Below are positions 6,260-14,032 of a stretch of DNA of 18,474 nucleotides, one piece after another. Location: positions 784-19,257 of the forward strand of contig DUGS01000094.1 of assembly GCA_013331265.1 (NCBI GenBank), given 5' to 3'. The notes under the pieces were generated by a model. That model saw only the letters and a program-made list of their open reading frames with translations, was not told the origin of the DNA and ran no database searches. Positions within the stretch are counted from its first letter, which is position 1; every line of letters starts with the position of its first letter. The DNA is from Methanosarcina sp. GTDB lineage: Archaea > Halobacteriota > Methanosarcinia > Methanosarcinales > Methanosarcinaceae. The translations under genes were made by a program, and so were the position numbers.

Positions 6260-7749
6260 GCGAGAATAATCCTGAAAACCCCCGCGAATATTCAGAAAAA
6301 TGCCCTGATAAGGAGGCTCACGTATGCAACGGGTGCTGCGGAGCCGGAGAAAGCGAAGAACTCCAGAACAAAGTCTGTATGCCTGAACCTGAAGACTTCG
6401 GATTGGAAGAACCGGAAAACACAGTTCCTGAAGGCAGCGAGGCTGAGAACCAGGAAAAAATCACGGTTACAACCAGCATGGACCTGCAGGGGACTCATTT
6501 CCTTTATACGCAGGCAACCGAGAAATCTATCAAGACTCTTGATTATGATTACAAGCGCTGCAACGGCTGTGGGATCTGTGCGGAAATCTGTCCTACAAAA
6601 GCCCTTGAAATGGGCCCTCTGCATGAAATTGCAACCGGGCTTGACGCCCCTGCTGTAATGATGGACCTTGAGAAATGTACATTTTGCAGGATGTGTTCAA
6701 ACCTCTGCCCGGTGCATGCTATTTCCTTTGAAGCCGTTGGAGAAGTCCCTGACGAAAAACAGTATCCAAAGTACGATACTTATGTAAATATCAATGAAAA
6801 ATGCCTGCCCTGCGCCCTCTGTGAAGGGGCCTGCCCTCAGGACGCAATAGAAGTCGATTTCACATTCCCTAAAAAAGAAGAGATAGCTCCCTTTAAGGAA
6901 GGCGTTGAAGGTGAAATCGAAATCGATACCGAGAAATGTAATTTCTGCGGGATATGTGCCAAGTTCTGTGATGCGGTCATTCTGCTTGAGCGCGAACCCA
7001 CCCCTGAGAACCCGGTGCCTTTTGAGCAGATCCTTGTTGATACGGACAGGTGCGATTACTGCGTACTCTGCCAGGACATCTGCCCTGAAGAAGCAATAAA
7101 GGTTAAAGGGGAACGTCCCTGCGAAGCTCCGAAGGTTGAAGGGAAAGTAAAGGTGGACGAGCTCAAATGTACGCAGTGTGCCCGCTGCAAGTCTGTCTGC
7201 CCTTACGAAGCTGTTGACCTGCAAAAGCCCATGGAAGGAAAACTGAGCCTTATTGAAGTAAATTTGAAAGAATGCGACCCTCAGGGATGCCGCGGCTGCT
7301 TTAATGTCTGCCCATCGGAACTCTGGTATGTGCCGACAGACCCTGAAGACCCGCGAAAGATAGCTTTTGCCGAAGATTTCTGCATGTACTGCGGGGCCTG
7401 CGTGAAAGCCTGCCACCTTGCAGCCATAAAAGTGGAGAGAACAGATGTCCACCACACCGATATTCCTGATACTCCCTGGGCAACCCAGTGGAAAGATGCA
7501 ATCGAGTCCCTGAAAACCGGTGTCAGAAACGGAGTTGACCGTGCAGTCTTCAGAGAAACGGAAACTCTCAAAGCCCAGAAGTTTATGGGCATAGAACCTC
7601 CATGTACTGATGAAGAGGCACTTGCAGCCGTGCAGGCAAAAATAGATTCTCTCATGCCTGCCCTCAAGAGTGCAAAGGTCAGGAAGCTCTGGGAAACCGC
7701 TTCCCCGGAAGATGCTGCTGCAGCGGTTAAAAAGAAAATTGAAGGCTGA
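6256..7749 (+). CDS. Polyferredoxin with eight [4Fe-4S] motifs (MvhB/VhuB-like)
   Basis: This acidic 497-residue protein is an electron wire of ferredoxin repeats. Eight cluster motifs are visible, starting near C102, C141, C183, C228, C266, C305, C340 and C376. The fourth lacks the usual Pro after the last Cys, the seventh has a CDPQGC start with two extra residues, and the eighth reads CHLA instead of CP. Residues 1-95 are an extra N-terminal region with its own Cys group (C16, C24, C27, C28, C41) followed by a Glu/Pro-rich linker; residues 400-497 are an alpha-helical tail. The start is GTG at 6256, overlapping the hdrA stop as GTGA, with an excellent AAGGAGGTG site at 6242-6250. Tight coupling to hdrA implies that it passes electrons to or from HdrA. 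No hydrogenase gene is adjacent, so its partner is unknown. Confidence 0.92.
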   Translation: MSENNPENPREYSEKCPDKEAHVCNGCCGAGESEELQNKVCMPEPEDFGLEEPENTVPEGSEAENQEKITVTTSMDLQGTHFLYTQATEKSIKTLDYDYKRCNGCGICAEICPTKALEMGPLHEIATGLDAPAVMMDLEKCTFCRMCSNLCPVHAISFEAVGEVPDEKQYPKYDTYVNINEKCLPCALCEGACPQDAIEVDFTFPKKEEIAPFKEGVEGEIEIDTEKCNFCGICAKFCDAVILLEREPTPENPVPFEQILVDTDRCDYCVLCQDICPEEAIKVKGERPCEAPKVEGKVKVDELKCTQCARCKSVCPYEAVDLQKPMEGKLSLIEVNLKECDPQGCRGCFNVCPSELWYVPTDPEDPRKIAFAEDFCMYCGACVKACHLAAIKVERTDVHHTDIPDTPWATQWKDAIESLKTGVRNGVDRAVFRETETLKAQKFMGIEPPCTDEEALAAVQAKIDSLMPALKSAKVRKLWETASPEDAAAAVKKKIEG

Positions 7750-7824
7750 AAATCTGGTGAAGCCTGTGACCGGATCAGATCTGGAAAATTCCCACCGGTC
7801 TGAGAATGCTTCCCTTTACCTTTC
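7750..7824. terminator. Convergent intergenic region with hairpin
   Basis: Between the convergent polyferredoxin and regulator genes, GACCGG (7768-7773) pairs with CCGGTC (7795-7800) across a 21-base loop that holds a smaller palindrome (GATCAGATC). Pyrimidine-rich sequence follows on the plus strand (CTTCCCTTTACCTTTC). It may end transcription from the plus strand, but the structure is loose. Confidence 0.35.
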
Positions 7825-8655
7825 TTATTCAAAATTGCTCATGTGGTCCGGAAGAATCTGATTTGAGGGCATTGGAGCCAGAGGTTTAGCCAGCACTCTG
7901 AAGTGCTCAAAAGTTTCCTGGCCCCAGTGCACAGCTTTTACTCCGAAACTTACCATAGTATTATTCTCGTTTTCATTGCTTTTGCCAGAAGAAATGCAGG
8001 TCAAAACCATAGTATCAGTTACAGCAAGTGTGGGGGGAGTAATATCCTCATTCAATACGTATATTTTAAAGTTTTCAAGAGGAAGCAGGGTATCAAGTTC
8101 TTCTTTAAATTCTTCTGTAAACTTTTCAAATATAGGTTGAGTAAATATTATAGATACTTTCATCCCTTTTTTTGCGTTTTCTGCACAGATGCCCGGATAG
8201 CGCAGATCGCAGTGTGAAATGATCAGGAGAATCTGTTTCGAGTTGCAAAAAGCCTCAGTCATTTCCTGGTACGCTGAAGAATTATCTTCACCCTGACAGC
8301 TGTCAGGTATCAGTTCCATAACTTCTTCCATTAGCTTAAAAAAAACGAGTGGAGCTCCCCCTGGCTTGACACCTGACCAGTAATCATAATTATCTTCAAG
8401 TAGCCTGAAAGCTTTCACAAGAGATTCCATTCTTCGTACAAGGATTTTGCCCAGAAGTGAGAGGCTGTATACCCTATCTTCCTGAACTACAAGCCCGTTT
8501 TCTTTCAGCCTTTTGAGCTGGGGCAGGATTGCAACTGAGTTAGTATCAAGTTCGGAGTTGATTTCTTCGATTGTCCTGGGCTTCTCTTTTAAAAATAGAA
8601 GTAAGTCTGTCCTCTTCTCAGATGATAGGAGAACTGTGATCAGGGAAGATTTCAT
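7825..8655 (-). CDS. Winged-helix transcriptional regulator with FilR1 (DUF1724) domain, Msr/MreA-like
   Basis: This is a 276-residue cytoplasmic regulator of the family that in Methanosarcina includes the Msr methanol-gene regulators and MreA. From the chosen start, residues 1-70 form an ArsR-like winged helix (SEKRTDLLLFLKEKPRTIEE, then LPQLKRLKENGLVVQEDRVY), followed by a linker helix and the FilR1-type sensor domain at about 110-265 (SKQILLIISHCDLRYPGI..., ENAKKGMKVSIIFT, TDTMVLTCISSG, FGVKAVHWGQETFEHFR). An upstream in-frame Met would extend it to 8730, but family members begin at the equivalent of MKSSLITVLLSSEKR, and the TATA box lies inside the longer version, so 8655 is preferred. 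Target genes are unknown; the convergent hdrA unit is one candidate by position only. The specific paralog cannot be named. Confidence 0.85.
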   Translation of the reverse strand: MKSSLITVLLSSEKRTDLLLFLKEKPRTIEEINSELDTNSVAILPQLKRLKENGLVVQEDRVYSLSLLGKILVRRMESLVKAFRLLEDNYDYWSGVKPGGAPLVFFKLMEEVMELIPDSCQGEDNSSAYQEMTEAFCNSKQILLIISHCDLRYPGICAENAKKGMKVSIIFTQPIFEKFTEEFKEELDTLLPLENFKIYVLNEDITPPTLAVTDTMVLTCISSGKSNENENNTMVSFGVKAVHWGQETFEHFRVLAKPLAPMPSNQILPDHMSNFE

Positions 8656-8686
8656 CAACTCTACTGTAAAAACTATAAATATATAT
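8655..8686 (-). promoter_or_regulatory. TATA box consistent with a leaderless transcript of the FilR1 regulator
   Basis: On the minus strand ATATATATTTATAG spans 8686-8673. Its centre is about 25 bases upstream of the ATG at 8655, the usual TATA-to-start distance in archaea, and there is no Shine-Dalgarno in the intervening bases. This fits a transcript beginning at or next to the start codon. Confidence 0.55.
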
Positions 8687-8801
8687 TTTTTCATCCGCAA
8701 AATAATAGGTTTGGAAATAAGTGGGTTCAATAGCTTTACCTGGTAAAAAGGGCTTTTTCAGCAGAATTGCCGCGAAAAATGAATAACCGTGCTTTTACTC
8801 C

Positions 8802-9182
8802 TTAATCAGTCCCGAATGCCTCTCTCACCCCCGGAAGCATGACATATACAAGGATAAGGGCGTTAATAATTACTGAGAGATTTACGTCAAACCATGAACC
8901 CCCGGTAATCAGAATCACAAAATCCAGACACAGGTTAAAGACTGTAATAACAGCCAGAAACATCCAGGCCTGCCGGTCTACCTGCCAGAGCATACGAGCC
9001 ACCCACGCCCATATATAGGTGATCAGGCCGTATAATAGGGCATACCAGAGGTTGAAAATACGGATGTCCAGAGGCCCTAAAAAGGGAAAAAATCCAAGAA
9101 ACCGAAGCGTCGCAATACCGTTTAAAACTGCCAGCAATGCAGCCAGAAAGGCCAGAATAGTAACACCAATGGGTCTATCCAT
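8802..9182 (-). CDS. Small integral membrane protein, function unknown
   Basis: This 126-residue protein consists of about four hydrophobic helices: roughly residues 6-30, 44-63, 72-93 and 99-117. The short ends are MDRPIG and GVREAFGTD. There is no catalytic or metal-binding motif. The ATG at 9182 is preceded by AAGGAGA, and a second AAGGAG lies about 20 bases further up, so translation initiation is strong. It lies 58 bases after the HdeD-like gene on the same strand and is probably cotranscribed with it. A general envelope or stress role by association is the most that can be inferred. Confidence 0.75.
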   Translation of the reverse strand: MDRPIGVTILAFLAALLAVLNGIATLRFLGFFPFLGPLDIRIFNLWYALLYGLITYIWAWVARMLWQVDRQAWMFLAVITVFNLCLDFVILITGGSWFDVNLSVIINALILVYVMLPGVREAFGTD

Positions 9183-9240
9183 ACTCTTGTCTCCTTATTT
9201 GTCTTTATCTCCTTACTTTAGTCTCAAAAAAGCTCCTTCT

Positions 9241-9810
9241 TCAGGTTCTCATTTTCAGTCCTCCGATAACTGCCCCGATTCCCCCGATAATAAGGAAAAA
9301 TCCGAATATCCACGGGAGAAATAGTGTTCCCACCAGAATGTTGGTTAGCAGGAGCAGACCGAGGATTATGGAAAGGACACCAAGGATTCCCATCCCCCAG
9401 CCCCCTCCTTTAAATCCCCAGAAAAGTTTCATAGCACCGTTGACAACAGCCCATACCCCTATGAAAATTATAAAGAGCGTAAGAACTACGAAAGGGCTGA
9501 TAACAGGATACATCAGTATAACGATTCCTGCAATAATGCCCAGAATACCCGAAATAAGTTTAAATGCCCGGTTTTCTGGAAACATGAAAGCCCCTAATAA
9601 GGAAATAATTCCTCCAGCCAGCCAGAAAATGCCCAGGACCTGTATGAGAAAGAAAGTTGTTGACGCAGGGCTGTATAGCAGGAATAAGCCTACGATAATG
9701 GCAATAATCCCTTCCAGAAGAACCACCCACCAAGGTGCCTCCAGTGTTCCATACCCCAATTCTTCTTCAGTATCAACTGGTTGTTCCACAACATCAACTG
9801 GTTGTTCCAT
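9241..9810 (-). CDS. HdeD-like (DUF308) membrane protein
   Basis: This 189-residue protein has six predicted membrane helices (about 27-46, 52-74, 83-101, 106-127, 138-157 and 162-184), rich in Gly, Ile and Leu, with the paired-helix organisation (GIIAIIVGLFLLYSP, GILGIIAGIVILMYP, GVLSIILGLLLLTN) that characterises the HdeD/DUF308 family of three repeated helix pairs. In enterobacteria HdeD is linked to acid resistance; the archaeal role is unknown. The soluble N-terminus contains a duplicated EQPVD (residues 2-6 and 9-13), mirrored by a DNA repeat near 9775-9810. The ATG at 9810 has a GGGGTGATGGG ribosome site about seven bases upstream. It heads a probable two-gene unit with the membrane protein at 8802-9182. 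Confidence 0.82.
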   Translation of the reverse strand: MEQPVDVVEQPVDTEEELGYGTLEAPWWVVLLEGIIAIIVGLFLLYSPASTTFFLIQVLGIFWLAGGIISLLGAFMFPENRAFKLISGILGIIAGIVILMYPVISPFVVLTLFIIFIGVWAVVNGAMKLFWGFKGGGWGMGILGVLSIILGLLLLTNILVGTLFLPWIFGFFLIIGGIGAVIGGLKMRT

Positions 9811-10368
9811 TTATCCCATCACCCCAATTTGTTTAGTGCTCAGTACCGACTACGGGAATACATGTGTAAGCATATCTTAAGGGACATCATTCTTACTATC
9901 AATCACCGGCACGACGCAGGCTGAGATAAATTATCGATTTCATCACTGCAGCGTTATGAAGACAGAATTTTAAGGCATCATCAATTTCAATACAACCTTA
10001 ATCTCCTTCATCCACATTCAGCTGAATACGAACCAGTGATATGTTATTATATATTGTATATAAGATATAAACAAACTTATATTAATTTTCAAAAACAGGT
10101 GAACAGGGAAAGAATTTGAGGTTTAAGATTTCTTAAATTTAACCCTCTCCTCTCGAATTTTGTATATGAATTATTTTTTCCATAGCCTCCATGTCATAAA
10201 CCGAAGTGAACTTAAAAATTGCATAGCACAGCCCAAAATATGTACTATTTTAGGAAAGTAAATAATGAGGTATATAAATAAATTCCAAAGAACAGGTACT
10301 GTGGAGTTGCGGCAAAAATACGCAGAAAGACGTAAGACATATAAGTCCCACATTCCAGAGGATCAATA
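9811..10368. other. 558-base divergent intergenic region between the HdeD-like gene and tsr3
   Basis: No gene is supported. It contains a perfect inverted repeat TTATATA-TTG-TATATAA at 10047-10063 inside an AT-rich block (10037-10090), a plus-strand TATA-like box GTATATAAATAAA at about 10269-10281 suited to tsr3, and a 20-codon frame at about 9864 with no ribosome site that is probably chance. Confidence 0.55.
10269..10363 (+). promoter_or_regulatory. Promoter and ribosome site of tsr3
   Basis: The box GTATATAAATAAA (about 10269-10281) predicts transcription from near 10300. GAGGATC at 10358-10364 lies about five bases before ATG 10369 and is an acceptable Shine-Dalgarno. Confidence 0.5.
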
Positions 10369-10890
10369 ATGAATCCAACAAAGAGCCGTGAAGTTCCCCT
10401 TTATATTTATCATGCTGGGCAGTGCGACCCCAAAAAGTGCACAGGAAGAAAAATGGCACGCTTTGAGCTTGCCCGCCTTTATGACAGGGTCTCAAGGCTG
10501 CCCAGATCAGCGATTTTGCTTGACCCTATGGCAGAAAAGGCACTTTCACCGGCTGATGACCCAAAGAAAGGAATTATTGTGCTTGACTGCTCCTGGGAAG
10601 AGGTGGAAAGGGTTTTTCCTGAACTGGAAAAGCTGAACCTGGAACACAGGGCCCTTCCTTACATGCTTGCAGGCAATCCTGTGAACTTCGGAAGGCCCTT
10701 CAAACTAAATTCTGCAGAAGCTTTTGCAGCAGCCCTGTACATTTTAGGGTATAAAGAGCAGGCCGAAAAAGTCATGTCCAAGTTTAACTGGGGGCACAGT
10801 TTTCTTGAGCTTAATAAGGAGCCGCTTGATGAATACGCAACAGCAAAAAACAGTTTAGAAATTGTGGAAATTCAGAGTCATTACATCTGA
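10369..10890 (+). CDS. tsr3: 16S rRNA aminocarboxypropyltransferase Tsr3 (DUF367)
   Basis: This 173-residue protein belongs to the Tsr3/DUF367 family, which transfers the 3-amino-3-carboxypropyl group from S-adenosylmethionine to a modified uridine of small-subunit rRNA during ribosome maturation. The N-terminal IYHAGQCDPKKCTGRKMARF (residues 13-32, C19 and C24) is the RLI-like domain found in the family. The core has ILLDPMAEKALSPAD (49-63), GIIVLDCSWEE (68-78), and RALPYMLAGNPVNFGRPFKLNSAEAFAAALYILG (92-125), the SAM-binding region of the SPOUT-like fold. Length is typical of archaeal members. It is probably transcribed alone or with the gene 134 bases downstream. Confidence 0.92.
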   Translation: MNPTKSREVPLYIYHAGQCDPKKCTGRKMARFELARLYDRVSRLPRSAILLDPMAEKALSPADDPKKGIIVLDCSWEEVERVFPELEKLNLEHRALPYMLAGNPVNFGRPFKLNSAEAFAAALYILGYKEQAEKVMSKFNWGHSFLELNKEPLDEYATAKNSLEIVEIQSHYI

Positions 10891-11024
10891 AAACGGCTGC
10901 ATTTAGAAAGAGAATTGAAGTAAATTGGAGAAGGGTAAGTTATCCGTCTAAGAATGGGCGCGCAACCTTACCGGGTCTCGAATAAAAAAGCCTCAAGTAA
11001 CATGGCTGAAAGGAGTTACGTGCG

Positions 11025-11495
11025 GTGAAACCATCAGTAAGAAAACAGATAGGCGTCATAGGAGCCGGAAACTGCAGCAGTGAGACCAGAGCCCTTGCTG
11101 AAGCCGTGGGAAGGGAGATTGCAAAAAAGGGAGCTGTCCTTCTCTGCGGAGGCCTGGGAGGAGTAATGGAAGCAGCAGCCTGTGGAGCAAAACTGGAAGG
11201 GGGTACGACTATAGGAATCCTGCCCGGGACCTGCAGAGAAGATGCAAATCCCTGGATAGATATGGCCATTCTCAGCGGAATGGGGCATGCCAGGAATGCT
11301 CTTATAGCCCAGTCTTCGGATGCTCTGATTGCTGTTTCCGGGGAGTATGGAACCCTTTCGGAAATAGCTCTCGGGTTAAAAATGGGAAAGCCTGTGTTTG
11401 TTCTTGACTGTAAATGGGAAATAGAAGGCATACAAAGGGTAAAAAGTCCGCAGGAAGCCGTAGAATGTGTCCTGGTGCTTATTGGTGACCGATAA
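11025..11495 (+). CDS. SLOG-domain protein of the TIGR00725 family (putative nucleotide or molybdenum-cofactor binding)
   Basis: This 156-residue Rossmann-like protein starts with KQIGVIGAGNCSSE (residues 7-20), continues with LLCGGLGGVMEAAACGA (39-55), TIGILPG (62-68), MGHARNALIAQSSDALIAVSGEYGTLSEIALGLKMGKPV (about 86-124), the ordered glycine-rich loops of the SLOG superfamily (LOG, DprA, MoCo carrier protein). The family PGGxGTxxE signature appears as SGEYGTLSE, close to TIGR00725 proteins and plant MoCo carriers rather than true LOG. Start is GTG at 11025 with AGGAG nine bases upstream (11011-11015). Substrate is not known; a cofactor-handling role is an inference. Confidence 0.85.
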   Translation: MKPSVRKQIGVIGAGNCSSETRALAEAVGREIAKKGAVLLCGGLGGVMEAAACGAKLEGGTTIGILPGTCREDANPWIDMAILSGMGHARNALIAQSSDALIAVSGEYGTLSEIALGLKMGKPVFVLDCKWEIEGIQRVKSPQEAVECVLVLIGDR

Positions 11496-11776
11496 GAACC
11501 GCGAATTAGAGAAAAATCATAAGTTAAAAATTCTGAGACCTGGGAGTAGTAGACCTGGAAAAAACCCTTATAAAGGTTAAAAACAGGATAAATCAGGAGT
11601 ATATGGCCCTAATTCTTGTCACGGATGGCAGAAATTTCTATATTTGATCCAAAAATTTATATTGCAAAAGGAAACTTCATGAATTAGGAGGCAGGCTTTG
11701 ACTCAGACTGGCAGAAGATTTGGGGTACGCCAGTATTTCTCCATAAAATGTAAAAAAAGTTAAACCGGAGTTTTAA
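11496..11776. promoter_or_regulatory. Upstream region of topA with TATA box
   Basis: A plus-strand TATA-like box (TTTATATT) at about 11656-11663 predicts transcription from near 11683-11688. That start lies almost directly before an AGGAGG Shine-Dalgarno at 11686-11691, which serves the 21-codon frame described separately and not topA itself. topA has its own CCGGAG at 11764-11769, seven bases before ATG 11777. Confidence 0.45.
11698..11763 (+). CDS. Possible 21-residue leader peptide upstream of topA
   Basis: TTG at 11698 opens a frame of 21 codons ending in TAA 11761-11763, 13 bases before topA. It is preceded by AGGAGG (11686-11691), the strongest ribosome site in this part of the window, at a good six-base spacing. 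The product is basic (it starts MTQTGRRFGVR and ends in KCKKS). An ATG-AAT-TAG mini-frame at 11679 overlaps the same region. Either a translated leader coupling to topA or a chance frame; conservation would decide. Confidence 0.35.
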   Translation: MTQTGRRFGVRQYFSIKCKKS

Positions 11777-14032
11777 ATGCACCTCATTGTAACGGAAAAA
11801 AATATAGCAGCAAGGAGGATAGCTGCGATTCTGGCTCCAAAAAGTCCCAAGAAGGAAAGAGTCAGCGGAGTAGACGTATACCGGTACGAGATCGGGTCCG
11901 GCGAAAGCAGAAAGGAAACTGTAGTAGTAGGGCTTTCCGGCCATATTGTCGGGATAGATTTTCCAAATGAGTACAACAACTGGCAGAAAGTTGATGCCAG
12001 ATCCCTGATAGACGCCGAGATTACAACAACCCCGATCAACCGGAAAATAGTTACTGCTTTAAAGAGCCTTGGAAAAGGAGCAGAAAGAGTCACTATTGCA
12101 ACTGACTATGACCGGGAAGGGGAATTGATCGGAGTCGAAGCTCTGAACATCATAAAACAGGTTAACCCGAAAGTTCCTTTCGACAGGGTCCGTTACAGCG
12201 CAATAACTCCAAAAGCAATTGAAAACGCATTCTTAAATTCTACAAATGTAGATTTTAACCTCGCAGATGCAGGTCACTCCAGGCAGGTAATTGACCTGGT
12301 CTGGGGAGCTGCCCTTACAAGATATATCTCTCTTGCCGCAGGCAGACTCGGGAAAATGTTCCTTTCCGTGGGAAGGGTGCAGTCTCCAACTTTATCTCTT
12401 ATAGTTGACAGGGAAAAAGAAAGGAACATCTTTGTCCCGACCCCTTACTGGGAAATCCACGTTGAACTTGAAGATGCAGCAGGAGACATTTTTTCAGCCC
12501 AGCACTCGACCCGCCGTTTCCTTGACAAAGAGGAAGCTTCAAATATATTCAAGAAACTGGGGAAAAAAGCGGAACTGAAAGAGATAGAAAAAGGAACTAA
12601 GACCGACCAGCCCCCTACTCCATTTAACACTACAGGTTTTATCAGCGCGGCAAACTCAATAGGGCTCAGCCCTTCAAATGCCATGCGTATAGCCGAATCC
12701 CTTTACACCAATGGGTACATTTCATACCCGAGGACGGACAATACGGTTTATCCCGATACTCTGGACCTGAGGGCTCAAATTGAGATTTTCAAAGAAGGTC
12801 CTTTTAAGGAATATGCAAATGCCCTGCTTGAGAAACCCGAACTTGTCCCCACGCGCGGGAAAAAAGAAACTACAGACCACCCACCTATCTTCCCTGCTTC
12901 CCTTGCAAAGGAAGCCGACTTAAAAGAAGATGAATGGAAGGTCTACGAGCTTGTAGTCAGGCGCTTTTTTGCAACCTTTGCAGGGCCAAGCACATGGGAA
13001 ACTATGCGCCTTAAACTTGATATCAACGAGGAAGAATTCAGATCAAACGGAGCAAGGCTTCTGGAACCCGGATGGCGCTGGTATTATCCCTATAATGCCC
13101 CTGAAGACAGGCTGCTTCCCGAACTCGGGGAAGGAGATTCCTTAAAAGTGATAAAGAAAGAGATGCTGGATAAAGAAACCCAGCCTCCAGGCCGTTACGG
13201 ACAGGGCAGGCTTATCAATATAATGGAAGAGCTCGGGCTCGGCACAAAAGCCACCAGGCACGAGATTATAAGCAAGCTCTATTCCAGGGCTTATATCCAC
13301 GGAAACCCGGTTCAGCCCACAAACACGTCTTTTGCCGTAGTGGACACACTCGAGAAATACTCGCCTACAATTACGAAGCCGGATATGACAAAGCTGCTGG
13401 AAGAAAACATGGACAAAATTGCAGAGGGCAAAATCAAAGAGGATGCTGTCCTTGAAGAATCCAGGGAAATGCTCAAGCAGGTCTTTTCGGAACTTGACAA
13501 AAACAGGGATAATATCATAGAGTCTCTGCAGGCAGGCCTCAGGGAAGATAAAATCATAGGTAACTGCTCATTATGCGGAAACGAACTGATGATCCGCCGT
13601 TCGAAAAGAGGAAGCCGCTTCATAGGCTGCAGCAATTACCCCAACTGCACTTTCTCCCTGCCTCTTCCAAGGAGCGGCCATATTATAGTTACTGATAAAT
13701 CCTGCGAGACTCACGGCCTGCACCACATCCGAATAATTAACCAGGGGAAACGGGCCTGGGACCTTGGCTGCCCACAGTGCAATTTCATAGAATGGCAAAA
13801 AACCCAGCAGGAAGAGCAGGCACAACGGCCTAAAAAAGAAAGGCCAAAATCCATTAAAGACCTTGAAGGCGTGGGAAAAGCCACCGCAGGAAAACTGGAA
13901 GAAGCCGGGATTACAAGTGTGAAAGCCCTGGCCGAAGCAGACCCTGTAGAACTTGCAAAAACAATAAAAATCAGTGTAAAGAAGGTCAAAAGCTGGCAGG
14001 CCGCATGCAACGGCACGGTCGAGGACCTTTAA
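11777..14032 (+). CDS. topA: DNA topoisomerase I (type IA), archaeal
   Basis: This 751-residue enzyme relaxes negatively supercoiled DNA by single-strand passage. The Toprim domain starts at the N-terminus (IVTEKN, E7) and has the acidic TDYDREGE motif (D110, D112, E114). The catalytic Tyr is Y317 in GYISYPRTD with R319 and T320 next to it. HSRQVIDLVWG (167-177) and SVGRVQSPTL (197-206) are conserved type IA blocks. A four-Cys zinc finger is at C597-x2-C600...C616...C622, and a second, weaker Cys/His pair group (CETH at about 642, CPQC at about 667-670) follows. Residues about 690-745 form a helix-hairpin-helix domain (LEGVGKATAGKLEEAGI). The ATG at 11777 has CCGGAG seven bases before it. Transcription ends at the hairpin at 14036-14058. 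Confidence 0.96.
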   Translation: MHLIVTEKNIAARRIAAILAPKSPKKERVSGVDVYRYEIGSGESRKETVVVGLSGHIVGIDFPNEYNNWQKVDARSLIDAEITTTPINRKIVTALKSLGKGAERVTIATDYDREGELIGVEALNIIKQVNPKVPFDRVRYSAITPKAIENAFLNSTNVDFNLADAGHSRQVIDLVWGAALTRYISLAAGRLGKMFLSVGRVQSPTLSLIVDREKERNIFVPTPYWEIHVELEDAAGDIFSAQHSTRRFLDKEEASNIFKKLGKKAELKEIEKGTKTDQPPTPFNTTGFISAANSIGLSPSNAMRIAESLYTNGYISYPRTDNTVYPDTLDLRAQIEIFKEGPFKEYANALLEKPELVPTRGKKETTDHPPIFPASLAKEADLKEDEWKVYELVVRRFFATFAGPSTWETMRLKLDINEEEFRSNGARLLEPGWRWYYPYNAPEDRLLPELGEGDSLKVIKKEMLDKETQPPGRYGQGRLINIMEELGLGTKATRHEIISKLYSRAYIHGNPVQPTNTSFAVVDTLEKYSPTITKPDMTKLLEENMDKIAEGKIKEDAVLEESREMLKQVFSELDKNRDNIIESLQAGLREDKIIGNCSLCGNELMIRRSKRGSRFIGCSNYPNCTFSLPLPRSGHIIVTDKSCETHGLHHIRIINQGKRAWDLGCPQCNFIEWQKTQQEEQAQRPKKERPKSIKDLEGVGKATAGKLEEAGITSVKALAEADPVELAKTIKISVKKVKSWQAACNGTVEDL

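Noticed and set aside
6697..7455. 252-residue minus-strand open frame inside the polyferredoxin gene
   Set aside because: It is antisense to a repetitive Cys-rich gene with strong codon bias; the peptide is Phe/His/Ala-rich without a domain and has no ribosome site.
8656..8730. Longer N-terminus for the FilR1-type regulator
   Set aside because: The extra 25 residues are not typical of the family and contain the TATA box; no ribosome site.
9338..9880. 180-residue plus-strand open frame over the HdeD-like gene
   Set aside because: Antisense to hydrophobic repeats; product is Pro/Arg/Ser-rich low complexity, and the minus-strand gene has an excellent ribosome site.
10930..10985. Possible tRNA or structured RNA between tsr3 and the SLOG gene (GGTAAG/CTTACC pairing, CCGGGTCTCGAAT)
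   Set aside because: The T-loop-like string is not part of a cloverleaf; only a six-pair stem could be formed by eye.
10940..11431. 163-residue minus-strand open frame over the SLOG gene
   Set aside because: Antisense shadow; the plus strand shows ordered SLOG glycine motifs.
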